Part shown: positions 1 to 8,128 of the stretch, in pieces | Layout of the letters: each line of letters starts with the position of its first letter | How positions within the stretch are numbered: the stretch's first letter is position 1 | Notes under the pieces: model-generated | Told to the model about the DNA's origin: nothing | Databases searched by the model: none | What the model saw: only the letters and a program-made list of their open reading frames with translations | Made by a program: the position numbers and the translations under genes | Assembly (NCBI GenBank): GCA_002705085.1 | Contig: PAHO01000023.1 | Span: 1 to 38,439, forward strand | DNA: 38,439 nucleotides | Direction of reading: 5' to 3' | Source of the DNA: Phycisphaerae bacterium | Lineage (GTDB): Bacteria > Planctomycetota > Phycisphaerae > Phycisphaerales > SM1A02

Positions 1-2271
1 ACCACCATCCCCGCGCAACTGCTCGGCATTGATTCATGGGCGGGCACCGTTGCACCGGGTCACATGGCCAACTTGGTGGTCTTTGATGGTGAGCCCTTTG
101 AGAAAGGAACTTCTGTTCAAACCGTCTGGGTTGGCGGGGTTGAGCGTGTGGTGCAAGAGCCTCCCGTGGAACCGTTCCGCAACCAAGGCACCTTGCAATT
201 GACCGACGGTCAGCAGATGTCGTGTTCTTTTGACCGGAAGGCCAAGAAGATCACGTTCACCAAAGGCGATACGGCATTTGCCACCAAGAAAGTGGAAGTC
301 GATGGCGAATTGATCGGTGGTTCCGTTGACGCCGCTTTGATGGAGCACCGGGGGTGGGCCACTTTCCGCGCGGTGTTGATTGAAGACCGGTTGACGGGCG
401 CGTTCGTGGCCACCGACGGACACCGCGTGGGCTTTGAAGGTGTGCTCTCCGAACCAATGGCCGAAGCTGCGGCCTCTGACAATGAAGCGGAGGCTTCTAA
501 CGACGAACAAATGTTGGGTCCAGATCCGGTCAGCGGGCTTTGGACCTGCACCTTGTCGATTCCAGATCAGGGCTTTGAAATGACCATCGATGCGGAACTG
601 ACCTTGCAAGCCGACGGCGGCATCACGGGTTCCATGTCCATGATGGACCAAGAAGTTCCTCTTTCGAGCGGCTCCTTTGATGCCGAAGCATCGTCGATTG
701 AACTTCGAACTTCGACTCCGGGTGGGGAGGGTGTCCTGTCGGGCACCATTGCCGATGGCATCTTGTCGGGTTCGATTGAGTCGCCCATGGGTTCGTTGCC
801 GGTCGAAGGCACCCGAGTGGTGTCCCGGGCGGGCGGCGAGTCGGACACACCGGATGAAGATGATGATGTTGACTTGGCTTCGGAACTGCCCAAACCCAAT
901 CGAGATCTGCCGGTTCCTCTTGGCGGGTACGGTCGATTCGAACCTCCGGCCACAGAGAGTGTTTTGCTGACCAACGCGGTCATTTGGACCGCTTCGGACG
1001 CGGGCATTTTGGAGGATGCTTGGATGCTGGTCGAGCGGGGGCAAATCACTGATTTGGGTGCCGGTCGTCCTCCAGAAACCTCAGCCCGCGTGGTGGATGC
1101 CACGGGGTTGCACATCACCCCTGGTTTGATTGATTGCCACTCGCACACCGGCATCAATGGGGGAGTCAATGAAGGCAGCCGGGCCAGCACGGCGGAGGTC
1201 ACGATCGAAGACGTGGTCAACCCTGACGATGTGGACTGGTACCGCCAACTGGCCGGGGGATTGACCGCTGCCAACCAGTTGCACGGTTCCGCCAATCCGA
1301 TCGGTGGCCGAAATTCCGTGGTGAAATTGAAATGGGGCGGCGACGCTCATGACTTCCGCATGACAGATGCTAAGCCAGGGATCAAATTTGCTCTTGGCGA
1401 AAACGTGAAGCGATCGCGAGGTCGATACCCCGACACCCGAATGGGGGTCGCGGCGTTCATGCGAGATCGCTTTGACCAGGCGGAGTTCTACCGGTCCATG
1501 CATGAGCGATGGGATGCGATGGATGAAGATGAGCGCGCTTTGGAAATTCCTCCCCGCTTCGACCTTGAGTTGCAGACGCTGGTGGAGATTCTCGAAGGCG
1601 ATCGCATCGTGCACTGCCACTCCTATCGCCAAGATGAAATTCTGGCGTTGTTGAGGCTGGGCGAAGAGAAAGGCTTCCGCATTGGCACTTTGCAGCACAT
1701 TCTGGAGGGATACAAAGTGGCGGACGCCATTGCCGAGCATGGGGCTGGCGCCAGCAGCTTCTCCGACTGGTGGACCTACAAAGTGGAAGTGATGGATGCG
1801 ATTCCTTGGAACGGGTGGATCATGCATGAGGTGGGGGTGAATGTCTCATTCAACTCTGATTCCAATGAGCTCGCCCGCCGGATGCACGGTGAAGCGGCCA
1901 AGGCGGTGAAGTACGGTGGCATCGAACCCCATGAAGCCTTGAAGTTCATCACGTTGAACCCCGCCAAGCAATTGGGGATTGATCACCGAACCGGTTCGCT
2001 TGAAGTGGGCAAAGATGCTGACTTCACGATCTGGAACCGAGACCCTTTGTCGTCCTACGCCTTGGTGCAGGAGACTTGGATTGAAGGCGCGTGTTATTTC
2101 TCACGAGAAAAAGATGCTGAGGTGCGAAAAAGAGATCGCGACGAGCGGTCACGCCTACTTGGCAAATTGTTGGTGAAGCAATTGGGTGAAGCCCCAATGC
2201 CACCTCCGGTTGAGCCTCCACCCTCCAACGAGCCTGCGGATCCGCGCGGCGTTTGCGGTTGTACTGACTAA
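1..2271 (+). CDS. Multi-module amidohydrolase, 5' end outside window
   Basis: The reading frame is open from base 1, so the gene starts upstream. The first ~50 codons are the closing strands of one amidohydrolase module (LLGIDSWAG, then VAPGHMANLVVFDG). About 270 residues of beta-rich sequence follow, probably two lipocalin-like modules with alternating Gly-Thr-Leu-Ser patterns and an acidic linker near base 850. A second amidohydrolase domain runs from about base 955 to 2120. It keeps the metal HxH (PGLIDCHSH, His codons at 1138 and 1144), later histidines (VHCHS, LQHIL) and an Asp in NSDSNE, so it should be catalytic, of the imidazolonepropionase-like superfamily. The substrate is unknown. 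The C-terminus is Pro-rich and ends in a small Cys motif (GVCGCTD). It is followed after 11 bp by a second amidohydrolase, which is probably co-transcribed. An ATG at base 64 lies inside the first module and is not the start. Confidence 0.9.
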   Translation, partial: TTIPAQLLGIDSWAGTVAPGHMANLVVFDGEPFEKGTSVQTVWVGGVERVVQEPPVEPFRNQGTLQLTDGQQMSCSFDRKAKKITFTKGDTAFATKKVEVDGELIGGSVDAALMEHRGWATFRAVLIEDRLTGAFVATDGHRVGFEGVLSEPMAEAAASDNEAEASNDEQMLGPDPVSGLWTCTLSIPDQGFEMTIDAELTLQADGGITGSMSMMDQEVPLSSGSFDAEASSIELRTSTPGGEGVLSGTIADGILSGSIESPMGSLPVEGTRVVSRAGGESDTPDEDDDVDLASELPKPNRDLPVPLGGYGRFEPPATESVLLTNAVIWTASDAGILEDAWMLVERGQITDLGAGRPPETSARVVDATGLHITPGLIDCHSHTGINGGVNEGSRASTAEVTIEDVVNPDDVDWYRQLAGGLTAANQLHGSANPIGGRNSVVKLKWGGDAHDFRMTDAKPGIKFALGENVKRSRGRYPDTRMGVAAFMRDRFDQAEFYRSMHERWDAMDEDERALEIPPRFDLELQTLVEILEGDRIVHCHSYRQDEILALLRLGEEKGFRIGTLQHILEGYKVADAIAEHGAGASSFSDWWTYKVEVMDAIPWNGWIMHEVGVNVSFNSDSNELARRMHGEAAKAVKYGGIEPHEALKFITLNPAKQLGIDHRTGSLEVGKDADFTIWNRDPLSSYALVQETWIEGACYFSREKDAEVRKRDRDERSRLLGKLLVKQLGEAPMPPPVEPPPSNEPADPRGVCGCTD

Positions 2272-2282
2272 GGAGCCCACGA

Positions 2283-3557
2283 ATGCGTCATCACATTGTT
2301 GCTGTATTGGGATTGCTGATTTCGGCGGCGGCTTGGGGCCAAAGCCGACAAGTACCAGCCGCCGATCAAGAGCGTCCAATTGTCTTGTCCGGAGGCACCA
2401 TCCATACCGTGGCCGATGCGGACCCAATTGAGTCTGGATTTGTGCGGATCGAAAACGGACTGATCACCCAAGTTGGGGCGGGCGATCCCATGCTGAAGTC
2501 TGGGGATCAAGTCATCGACTGCCAAGGTGCCCACGTGTATCCGGGAATGATCTTGATCGACACCCAACTTGGTTTGTACGAAACCAGTGCGGTTGAAGTC
2601 ACCCTGGATTACAACGAGCTGGGCAGCATCACCCCTGAAGCCAGCGCGCTGTTGGCCATCAACCCGGACAGTGATTTGATCCCGGTCACCCGCTCGAATG
2701 GTGTCTTGACGGGGGTTGTCGCCCCGAGTGGTGGGTTGGTGTCCGGCTGGGGGGCCACGGTGCGATTTGATGGCTGGACTTGGGAAGACATGGCCATTCA
2801 ACCTCGTTCAGGCTTGTTCTTTGACTGGCCTCGAGTTGGTTTTGCCAAGAGCGCAGAGCGCTTTGAAGAACTCGACACTTTGATTCGAGATGCGCGGCGC
2901 TGGTCCGCCGCTCGGGAGGCTGACCCTACGGTTGGCCCCGATGCTCGATTCAATGCGTTGCTTCCGGTGCTCGACAAAGAGGCCCCGGCGTTCATTCGCG
3001 CGGATACCGCCCCTCAGATTGAAACCGCGGTTGCCTTCGGTGCTCGCCATGACATCGATGTCGTGATCGTCGGCGGCGATGAAGCCATGGAATGCGTGGA
3101 GACCCTCTTGGCGCACGACATTCCGGTGGTGGTGCATGGCACGCACCGCATGCCAGGTCGACGCGATGAACTTTGGGACCACCAGTACACCTTGCCGGGT
3201 CGTTTGAACGAAGCTGGCATCAAGGTGGCCATCGCGGCCAATGAGCGCTACACCGGCCATGAACGCAATCTCCCATACCACGCCGGTACGGCCGCGGCCC
3301 ACGGCATGGACCCTCAAGAAGCTCTACGCACCGTGACGCAGTACGCGGCCGAAGTGATCGGCCTCGGAGAGGTGTTGGGCACGATTGAAGTGGGCAAGTA
3401 TGGCACCGTCATCGTGACCAATGGTGATCCTTTGGAGGTCACCACGAATGTCAGCAAGGCTTTCATTGAGGGTCGTCAGATCGAATTGGAAAATCGGCAA
3501 ACCCAATTGCGCGACAAGTACTTGCAAAAATACCGTCGGCAAGGGCGGGTGGACTGA
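2283..3557 (+). CDS. Secreted amidohydrolase homologue with degenerate metal site
   Basis: This 424-residue protein begins with a Sec signal peptide (residues 1 to about 20, cleavage near AAWGQ). The start is fixed by an AAGGAG Shine-Dalgarno sequence at 2269-2274. The N-terminal beta strands and the C-terminal closing strands (GTIEVGKYGTVIVTNGDP) are those of the composite-domain amidohydrolases. The position that should carry His-x-His after the Pro-Gly turn reads Asp-Thr-Gln (PGMILIDTQLG). The usual metal His cluster in the barrel reads FIRADTAPQ, and the late Asp region reads NERYTG. It therefore probably lacks a binuclear metal centre and may act as a non-catalytic partner of the preceding enzyme or use other chemistry. 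It follows that enzyme by 11 bp and converges with the DUF669 gene. Confidence 0.88.
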   Translation: MRHHIVAVLGLLISAAAWGQSRQVPAADQERPIVLSGGTIHTVADADPIESGFVRIENGLITQVGAGDPMLKSGDQVIDCQGAHVYPGMILIDTQLGLYETSAVEVTLDYNELGSITPEASALLAINPDSDLIPVTRSNGVLTGVVAPSGGLVSGWGATVRFDGWTWEDMAIQPRSGLFFDWPRVGFAKSAERFEELDTLIRDARRWSAAREADPTVGPDARFNALLPVLDKEAPAFIRADTAPQIETAVAFGARHDIDVVIVGGDEAMECVETLLAHDIPVVVHGTHRMPGRRDELWDHQYTLPGRLNEAGIKVAIAANERYTGHERNLPYHAGTAAAHGMDPQEALRTVTQYAAEVIGLGEVLGTIEVGKYGTVIVTNGDPLEVTTNVSKAFIEGRQIELENRQTQLRDKYLQKYRRQGRVD

Positions 3558-3580
3558 TCGCTCATAGTTGTCGAGAAGCT

Positions 3581-4051
3581 TTAGAACGGAATATCTTCGT
3601 CTTCGACTTGACGGGCGGGGGCACCTTGGTGAGTTGAGGTCGAAGGCTCCTCAAATCGGGTTTCGATTCCAGCGTCGTGTGCCAAGTATTCATCCACGGC
3701 ATTTCGGTCCGGATAGCCATCGCGACCGGTTTCGAGAATCACTCGGGCGCGAACCGTGCGTCCTTTGCAATCGTCGGGGAGAAGGCGACCAGATTGGAAC
3801 TGGTGATTCAGTCCGGCGGCTTTGCAAAATTGCTCGATTTTGAACACCGCTTTTGGGGTGGCGACCAAGTAGTCTCGCAACTTCACCACCCGGCCTTCAG
3901 CATCGGATGCTTCCATAAAGACCACAATCATCTTGTTGCCCTTCGCACTCGTTTGCTCTTCAGCATCACTGACTTTGAGGGCATAGACCCCTTCCGGCAA
4001 GGTGGTTGGGGCGGCTCCGGTGCTGTTCGCGTCCTGCGGGTTGAAATCCAT
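3581..4051 (-). CDS. DUF669-like protein with SSB-type acidic tail
   Basis: The protein has 156 residues. The start ATG at 4051 has a strong AAGGAGT site just upstream; the frame stays open farther, but the extension is Arg/Ala-rich and unlike protein. The body (GVYALKVSDAEE, KGNKMIVVFMEASD, LRDYLVA, FKIEQFCKAAGL, DDCKGRTVRARV) matches the layout of DUF669, a family mostly of phage origin linked to recombination and ssDNA binding. The C-terminus is VEDEDIPF, the acidic tail ending Ile-Pro-Phe with which bacterial SSB recruits repair and replication proteins. That suggests a ssDNA-binding or SSB-interacting cytoplasmic protein. No other phage gene is nearby, so it may be a domesticated copy. 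It is divergent from the NrtR-like regulator. Family assignment is by recall of pattern, not a search. Confidence 0.75.
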   Translation of the reverse strand: MDFNPQDANSTGAAPTTLPEGVYALKVSDAEEQTSAKGNKMIVVFMEASDAEGRVVKLRDYLVATPKAVFKIEQFCKAAGLNHQFQSGRLLPDDCKGRTVRARVILETGRDGYPDRNAVDEYLAHDAGIETRFEEPSTSTHQGAPARQVEDEDIPF

Positions 4052-4095
4052 GGGTACTCCTTCGCGGGAATCTATCCTAGCCCGGCGATAGGCTG

Positions 4096-4869
4096 TTGCT
4101 TGTGTCAGGATTCTCCCCAATTCGTCCCGACCCGCGGCGGCGGGCGGCGGCCCCAACCGTCAGTGTGGTGTTGGTTGGTCTGCAGGTTCAGGATGGTCTG
4201 CAGACGTATCTTCCTGAGACAGGCAGAATTGATGGCATCCAGCGGGAGTTGCCTCAAGGGTTCTTGGGCGCGGGTGAGTCGGTGGCCGATGTGGTGCATC
4301 GGATTCGACCGGCCCGCTTCAAAGACAACCACAACTTGGAATCAGCAGGATGGCATGAACCAGGAGACGACGTCGCGGATTCATCGGTCCGGTTGGTGAT
4401 GTTGTCGTTGGCCCCACCCAGCGAGGATGCCAACTGGATTCCAGTGCGTTCGTTGACGCGTGAGCAGGGGGTCTCGCCACGTGATTTGGGCTGTATCGAA
4501 TTGGCCAGCTTAGCCTTACGCCGTTTGCTGCTGATGGACGCGGAGACGCTGCGATTGTTGCCTCGGCCGGCGCGTCATTGGTGGAGCGATCGGGTCGCTG
4601 GGAGGGAGCCATTTCTCCGTGGGCTGTTGCCTGAGGTGTTTACGCTTCGGGAAATCGAGAACACATTGGGTGCAGTCCTTGACCCCGCGGAAATGACGAG
4701 GGCGGATGGATTGGCGAAGCCTCGTCCCAACGCGTTTTCGATGGACCGCCGGAACTTTCGGCGCACTTTGGAATCTTTGGACTGGTTGGAACGCAGTGGG
4801 GATCGGCGCGGGCCCGACGGTGCTGAATTGTGGCGATTCAGTTCGAAGTCCAGAGCCAAATCGATCTGA
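4096..4869 (+). CDS. NrtR-like regulator: degenerate Nudix plus winged helix
   Basis: Residues ~18-110 have the Nudix strand order (TVSVVLVGLQ, then LPQGFLGAGES). The Nudix box is broken: after Gly55-x5-Glu61 the expected Arg-Glu-x-x-Glu-Glu is HRIRPARFKD, so hydrolysis is unlikely. Residues ~175-248 form a winged-helix-like end (LLPEVFTLREIENTLG, MDRRNFRRTLESLDWLE, ELWRFS) closely resembling the DNA-binding domain of NrtR, the ADP-ribose-sensing regulator of NAD genes. I infer a cytoplasmic repressor sensing an ADP-ribose-type ligand. The insert between the domains contains several hydrophobic Leu-rich helices. The start is uncertain: TTG 4096 and GTG 4102 are both possible. The kynurenine genes, whose intermediates can feed NAD synthesis, lie about 28 kb away; any link is speculative. 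Confidence 0.68.
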   Translation: MLVSGFSPIRPDPRRRAAAPTVSVVLVGLQVQDGLQTYLPETGRIDGIQRELPQGFLGAGESVADVVHRIRPARFKDNHNLESAGWHEPGDDVADSSVRLVMLSLAPPSEDANWIPVRSLTREQGVSPRDLGCIELASLALRRLLLMDAETLRLLPRPARHWWSDRVAGREPFLRGLLPEVFTLREIENTLGAVLDPAEMTRADGLAKPRPNAFSMDRRNFRRTLESLDWLERSGDRRGPDGAELWRFSSKSRAKSI

Positions 4870-4993
4870 TCCGGCCCCAGATGGATTGAGCATGTGCCAA
4901 TGACAAAGGCCTGCGTTGGCAGGCCCTGATCATCTGAAAACTGGATTCTCTCAACTCTCCGCTTCAGCAGACGTTCAATCCTATCCGTGGCGC

Positions 4994-5025
4994 AACCCGA
5001 CCGGTTCCATGGGTTTTCTTTTTTT
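4994..5025 (+). terminator. Possible intrinsic terminator after NrtR-like gene
   Basis: A short inverted repeat, AACCC at 4994-4998 and GGGTT at 5011-5015, has a 12-base loop containing ACCGGT. It runs into a T-rich tract at 5014-5025. The stem is only five pairs, so this is weak. It lies in the 174-bp convergent gap (4870-5043) between the regulator and the M24 peptidase gene; I see no gene in that gap. Confidence 0.35.
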
Positions 5026-5043
5026 GGAAGAAATACATTTTGA

Positions 5044-6189
5044 TTACTCGGACCAAGAAAGGCCTTCATGCAGCGTCCCCCCAAGCTGTTTGGGCCCGTC
5101 ATCTTGAATCGCATACACATCCTCCACTCGGATTCCGCCGACCAACGTCCCATAGAGCCCCGGTTCGATGGTGACAACGTCACCCCGAACCAACGCAGTT
5201 CCTTTGCCATCAAGCAATGGGGGTTCATGGACCGAAAGTCCCAACCCGTGGCCCGTGCCATGCGGCATGGTGATGGCGTTGGTGGGTTGGTCCTTGCCGG
5301 GGAATCCGAAAGCAAATCCATGGGTTTGGAGGGTGTCTACGGTGGCTTGGTGGACGGTCGATCCTTTCACTCCAGTTCGAAGGGCCAGCACTGCTGCTGC
5401 TTTCGCTTCCACGACGGCGGTGTGCATGCGTTGAATCTGATCTGATATTCCGCCGTGCACCACGGTTCGGGTGCAATCCCCGTTGTACCGATTGCGAGCG
5501 CTGCGGGGGAAAATGTCCACGATGATTGGTTCTTCGGTTCGAAGCGCGCCGGTCCCTCGCTCGTGGCAATCTCCTCCATCTTTGGCTCCCGCGACGATGG
5601 AATCTGATCCGGCAAAGCCTTGTTGCAAAAGGAAGATGTCAATGAGAGATTGGACCCGTTCACTGGTCAGTGGTTCACCATCTTCAATCAAGATCCCCTC
5701 GGCATTTGGTGTTGCAGCGGCGATGCGCTCGCAGGCCATACGAACGGCGGACTCAGTCACGCATTGGCACTCATGCAGCATTTCCAATTCTTTGGCATCT
5801 TTCTGGCGTCGCTCGGCCACGCCAAGGTCCGGATCGAGTCGAAGGTTGATGCCTGCTGCACGCAGTTGTTCCACAAAGAGAAGCCCCAACGTTCGATCGG
5901 CGATGACTTCCTGAATGCCGTGTTGCCGCAATGCTTCGGCCGCTGCTTGGGCCGTCGCCGTTTCTCGGTCGCCATCCAAGCCACCCTCGGGGGTGAAGTC
6001 GGCCGGACAGGCCACTCGATCGGCTTGGGCTTGTTCTCGCGCACGGCCCATTTCAATATCGCGCACGATCAGAAGTCGCCCTTCCGGAAGATCCAGACAG
6101 GCTGCGGGGTCTCCCACCGCAAATCGAATGCGGTGGTAGAGGGTGTCGTTGTGGGCAGGAATTCCAGCAATAAGCGTGGCGGTGGTCAT
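5044..6189 (-). CDS. M24 family Xaa-Pro aminopeptidase-like metallopeptidase
   Basis: This 381-residue cytoplasmic protein has the two-domain layout of Xaa-Pro peptidases. An N-terminal creatinase-like domain (about 1-130) precedes a C-terminal pita-bread domain (about 135-375). All five metal ligands are visible: Asp225 in VDIFPR, Asp238 in NGDCTR, His314 in HGTGHGLG, Glu342 in TIEPGLYG and Glu356 in GIRVEDVY. It should bind two divalent metals and cleave N-terminal X-Pro bonds or related dipeptides. There is no signal peptide. It is a single gene on the minus strand, 44 bp downstream of the EF-hand/Spy-like gene, and could be read through from the sigma-factor operon. Full length for the family. 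Confidence 0.93.
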   Translation of the reverse strand: MTTATLIAGIPAHNDTLYHRIRFAVGDPAACLDLPEGRLLIVRDIEMGRAREQAQADRVACPADFTPEGGLDGDRETATAQAAAEALRQHGIQEVIADRTLGLLFVEQLRAAGINLRLDPDLGVAERRQKDAKELEMLHECQCVTESAVRMACERIAAATPNAEGILIEDGEPLTSERVQSLIDIFLLQQGFAGSDSIVAGAKDGGDCHERGTGALRTEEPIIVDIFPRSARNRYNGDCTRTVVHGGISDQIQRMHTAVVEAKAAAVLALRTGVKGSTVHQATVDTLQTHGFAFGFPGKDQPTNAITMPHGTGHGLGLSVHEPPLLDGKGTALVRGDVVTIEPGLYGTLVGGIRVEDVYAIQDDGPKQLGGTLHEGLSWSE

Positions 6190-6233
6190 GACCCCGTTCA
6201 GCCTAGCGGTGCCCCGGCTGGTTGTCTCAAGGT

Positions 6234-7022
6234 TTACGCCCCAGGTCCACGATTGGGTGATCGATCCTGATGTCTTCCGCGTGAACCTCGTGGTCCTCGT
6301 GGTCCGGTTCCGTGACCAGGATGATTTTCGCCACCACGGTGTTGGTGGAGGTGTTCACGAAGAGCTCGACGCTCTTCGGGGTCAAGCTCACCATCCTCAT
6401 TGGCGTCAAATTTCTCGCGAAGTTGCTTCATACGCGAGTCACGGGACTTTGCTCGGTCCTGAATGCTGCGAAGCGCGGCTTCGCGTTCATTGTCATCCAG
6501 TTGGCCATCTTGATTGGCGTCGAACCGTGTCCAGGCTTCTTCTGGGACATTGGCCTCTGGTGGTGGAGGTGGGACCAGGTGCTCCGCCCGAAGCTTCCGA
6601 ATGGTTTTCGCCTGATCAGGCGTCAGCAAGGTCAAGAATTCTTCCATCCGAGCCAGCCCTGCTTTGCGACGTTCGTGATGCAATTCTGCGATCCGATCGG
6701 TTCGTTCTCGCAGTGCGATCAAATCGACTGGCGATTCCTCCATCAAGGTTCGAACTTGTTCGTGAAGCAAACCGATAGATTCTCCCAAGACCTTGCGCTC
6801 GGCATTCCAAGTGTTGTTGAGTTCGAGGCAGGCTTGACGTTGTTCTGGGGAGAGATCCAACGTGTTGGTCAAGGCCGCAAACTGCTGGCTGCTGGTCGTC
6901 CGTACCTTGGTGATGTCGGTTGGTGGCGCTTGGCGCTGGGCTGCCAAGAAGGCCACGTTGAACGACAGAGAGGCGCACAGTGCAACGCTCAGGATGACAT
7001 TGATGGTTCGAGTCGACATCAT
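6234..7022 (-). CDS. Membrane-anchored/periplasmic Spy-like protein with two EF-hands
   Basis: The protein has 262 residues and starts at an ATG that overlaps the stop of the anti-sigma-like gene (ATGA; a second in-frame ATG follows at 7019). Residues 8-29 form a signal peptide or anchor. Residues ~45-150 are helical with LDLSPEQR and LTPDQAKTIRKL motifs, like the Spy/CpxP/heavy-metal-resistance fold, which acts as a periplasmic chaperone or sensor. After a run of five prolines come two EF-hand loops: 168-179 (DANQDGQLDDNE) and 206-217 (DANEDGELDPEE), both with canonical Asp-Asn-Asp-Gly-Glu ligands. The tail is rich in His, Gly and Arg. As third gene of the ECF operon it may be the periplasmic input or effector; Ca2+ binding is inferred from the loops. 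Confidence 0.85.
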   Translation of the reverse strand: MMSTRTINVILSVALCASLSFNVAFLAAQRQAPPTDITKVRTTSSQQFAALTNTLDLSPEQRQACLELNNTWNAERKVLGESIGLLHEQVRTLMEESPVDLIALRERTDRIAELHHERRKAGLARMEEFLTLLTPDQAKTIRKLRAEHLVPPPPPEANVPEEAWTRFDANQDGQLDDNEREAALRSIQDRAKSRDSRMKQLREKFDANEDGELDPEERRALREHLHQHRGGENHPGHGTGPRGPRGSRGRHQDRSPNRGPGA

Positions 7023-7474
7023 GAGCCAAACTCCTGCCAAAGCATGTCTTCACTGTTGGCTTCAATGGTTTCGGAAGGCTCGGATCCAAAATGGGCTTCA
7101 AGGATGTCGATGCCATTGTTGCTGGTGGTGGGGGCGCCCAGCGACCAACCCAGAAGTCCGGCGCTGGCCATGATGGCCACCGAAGCAGCCAGTCGCAGTG
7201 GTGCGATCCATGATGGCCAAGACGTTCGGGCATGGGCTTCCCGAGCCGCTCGAGTCAAACCGATGGGCAAGGGGGATTCTTGATCGTCGGAATGCTCGGC
7301 CGGGGCGAGGGCCATGTCGGCCGCGGCCGCCCGCAGGCTTGGATGCTCCAACAGGGCCTGTTCAAGACGAGGTCGATCGGATTCCTCCAACCGGCCCTCG
7401 AGGGCGGTGGCCAGCAGAAGCATGGCTTCTTCGACCGGCACGGCATTCGGGATGGCATTGTTGTGTTCAACCAT
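7019..7474 (-). CDS. Putative membrane anti-sigma factor
   Basis: The 151-residue protein starts at ATG 7474, preceded by AAAGGAG with good spacing. The frame continues upstream into the sigma gene but without support. The N-terminus is acidic and helical (VEEAMLLLATALEGRLEE), the cytoplasmic half expected to hold a sigma factor. One membrane segment spans about residues 94-113, followed by a ~38-residue acidic outer tail. No zinc HxxxCxxC motif of ZAS anti-sigma factors is present, so it belongs to a different class. The role is inferred mainly from position: directly after the ECF sigma gene (49-bp gap) and translationally coupled to the Spy-like gene. Confidence 0.68.
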   Translation of the reverse strand: MVEHNNAIPNAVPVEEAMLLLATALEGRLEESDRPRLEQALLEHPSLRAAAADMALAPAEHSDDQESPLPIGLTRAAREAHARTSWPSWIAPLRLAASVAIMASAGLLGWSLGAPTTSNNGIDILEAHFGSEPSETIEANSEDMLWQEFGS

Positions 7475-7523
7475 GGTCGACGCTCCTTTGTACGTCGCTT
7501 GGAGGGGGATCATCCCCCGGCTT

Positions 7524-8078
7524 TTAAGAATCATGCATGGCGGCTCGGAGGCGTTCGAGGGCCTTGTGCTTGGTGCTCCGGACGGTCTGCTCGGAGACCT
7601 GAAGCAACTGGGCCACCACATCGACGGGTTGTTCGTCTTGATACAGCAGGTGCAAAACGAGCCGCTGTCGATCGGTCAGAACCCCTAGGGGGATGGCGGA
7701 ATCTTGCAGATCACCTGCCTCCACCGGGGCTTCCGGAGCTTCGAGGGTCCGATCATCCAGCTCCGTGGCTCTGCCTACGGTACGGCCCAATTTTCGAGCT
7801 CGATCGATGGCGGTGGAGCGAGAGACCAACGTCAGCCAAGTGCTCATCGACGCACGGTTGGGGTCAAAAGACCGGAGCAGCCGTCCGTCATCCTTCAGGA
7901 GTCGCACGAAGACATCTTGGGCCGCGTCTTCGATGTCTTGTTCGGATTGGCCGCGAAGCACCCGTCGAACGCCCGCCCACACCAGACCGCCGTATGCCGA
8001 AACGAAATTCGCAAACGCCTGGCTGTCACCCCGGGCGCAGGCATCCAAATCAACCTGGTCGCGGTTGGGATCAGGCAC
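7524..8078 (-). CDS. ECF-type RNA polymerase sigma factor
   Basis: The protein has 184 residues. Region 2 spans ~15-95 (AFANFVSAYGGLVW, the DIEDAAQDVFVRLL core-binding helix, STWLTLVSRSTAIDRAR for -10 contact). Region 4 spans ~125-180 (LTDRQRLVLHLLYQDEQPVDVVAQLL, then QTVRSTKHKALERLRAAM as -35 recognition helix). It should direct RNA polymerase to a small regulon, probably including its own operon of sigma, anti-sigma and EF-hand/Spy-like protein. The start is GTG at 8078 with no strong Shine-Dalgarno, and no in-frame ATG fits better. It is divergent from the DUF3500 fusion gene across only 50 bp, so both promoters must be compact or overlapping. Confidence 0.93.
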   Translation of the reverse strand: MPDPNRDQVDLDACARGDSQAFANFVSAYGGLVWAGVRRVLRGQSEQDIEDAAQDVFVRLLKDDGRLLRSFDPNRASMSTWLTLVSRSTAIDRARKLGRTVGRATELDDRTLEAPEAPVEAGDLQDSAIPLGVLTDRQRLVLHLLYQDEQPVDVVAQLLQVSEQTVRSTKHKALERLRAAMHDS

Positions 8079-8128
8079 GTGCCGTATCGTACGACAGGCA
8101 ACCAGAAATCATCCCCGAGGAGTTCAAC

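Noticed and set aside
34-1044. Antisense open frame opposite the first amidohydrolase
   Set aside because: The plus-strand frame has clear domain motifs. The antisense product is rich in Arg, His and Gly with no family features.
4908-4925. Hairpin GGCCTGC/GCAGGCC with a 4-base loop as a terminator
   Set aside because: The stem is good but no T tract follows on either strand, so I do not call it a terminator.
7232-8128. N-terminal extension of the DUF3500 fusion by about 300 codons
   Set aside because: It would be read antisense to the sigma and anti-sigma genes. ATG 8129 has a good ribosome site and the DUF3500 domain begins shortly after it.
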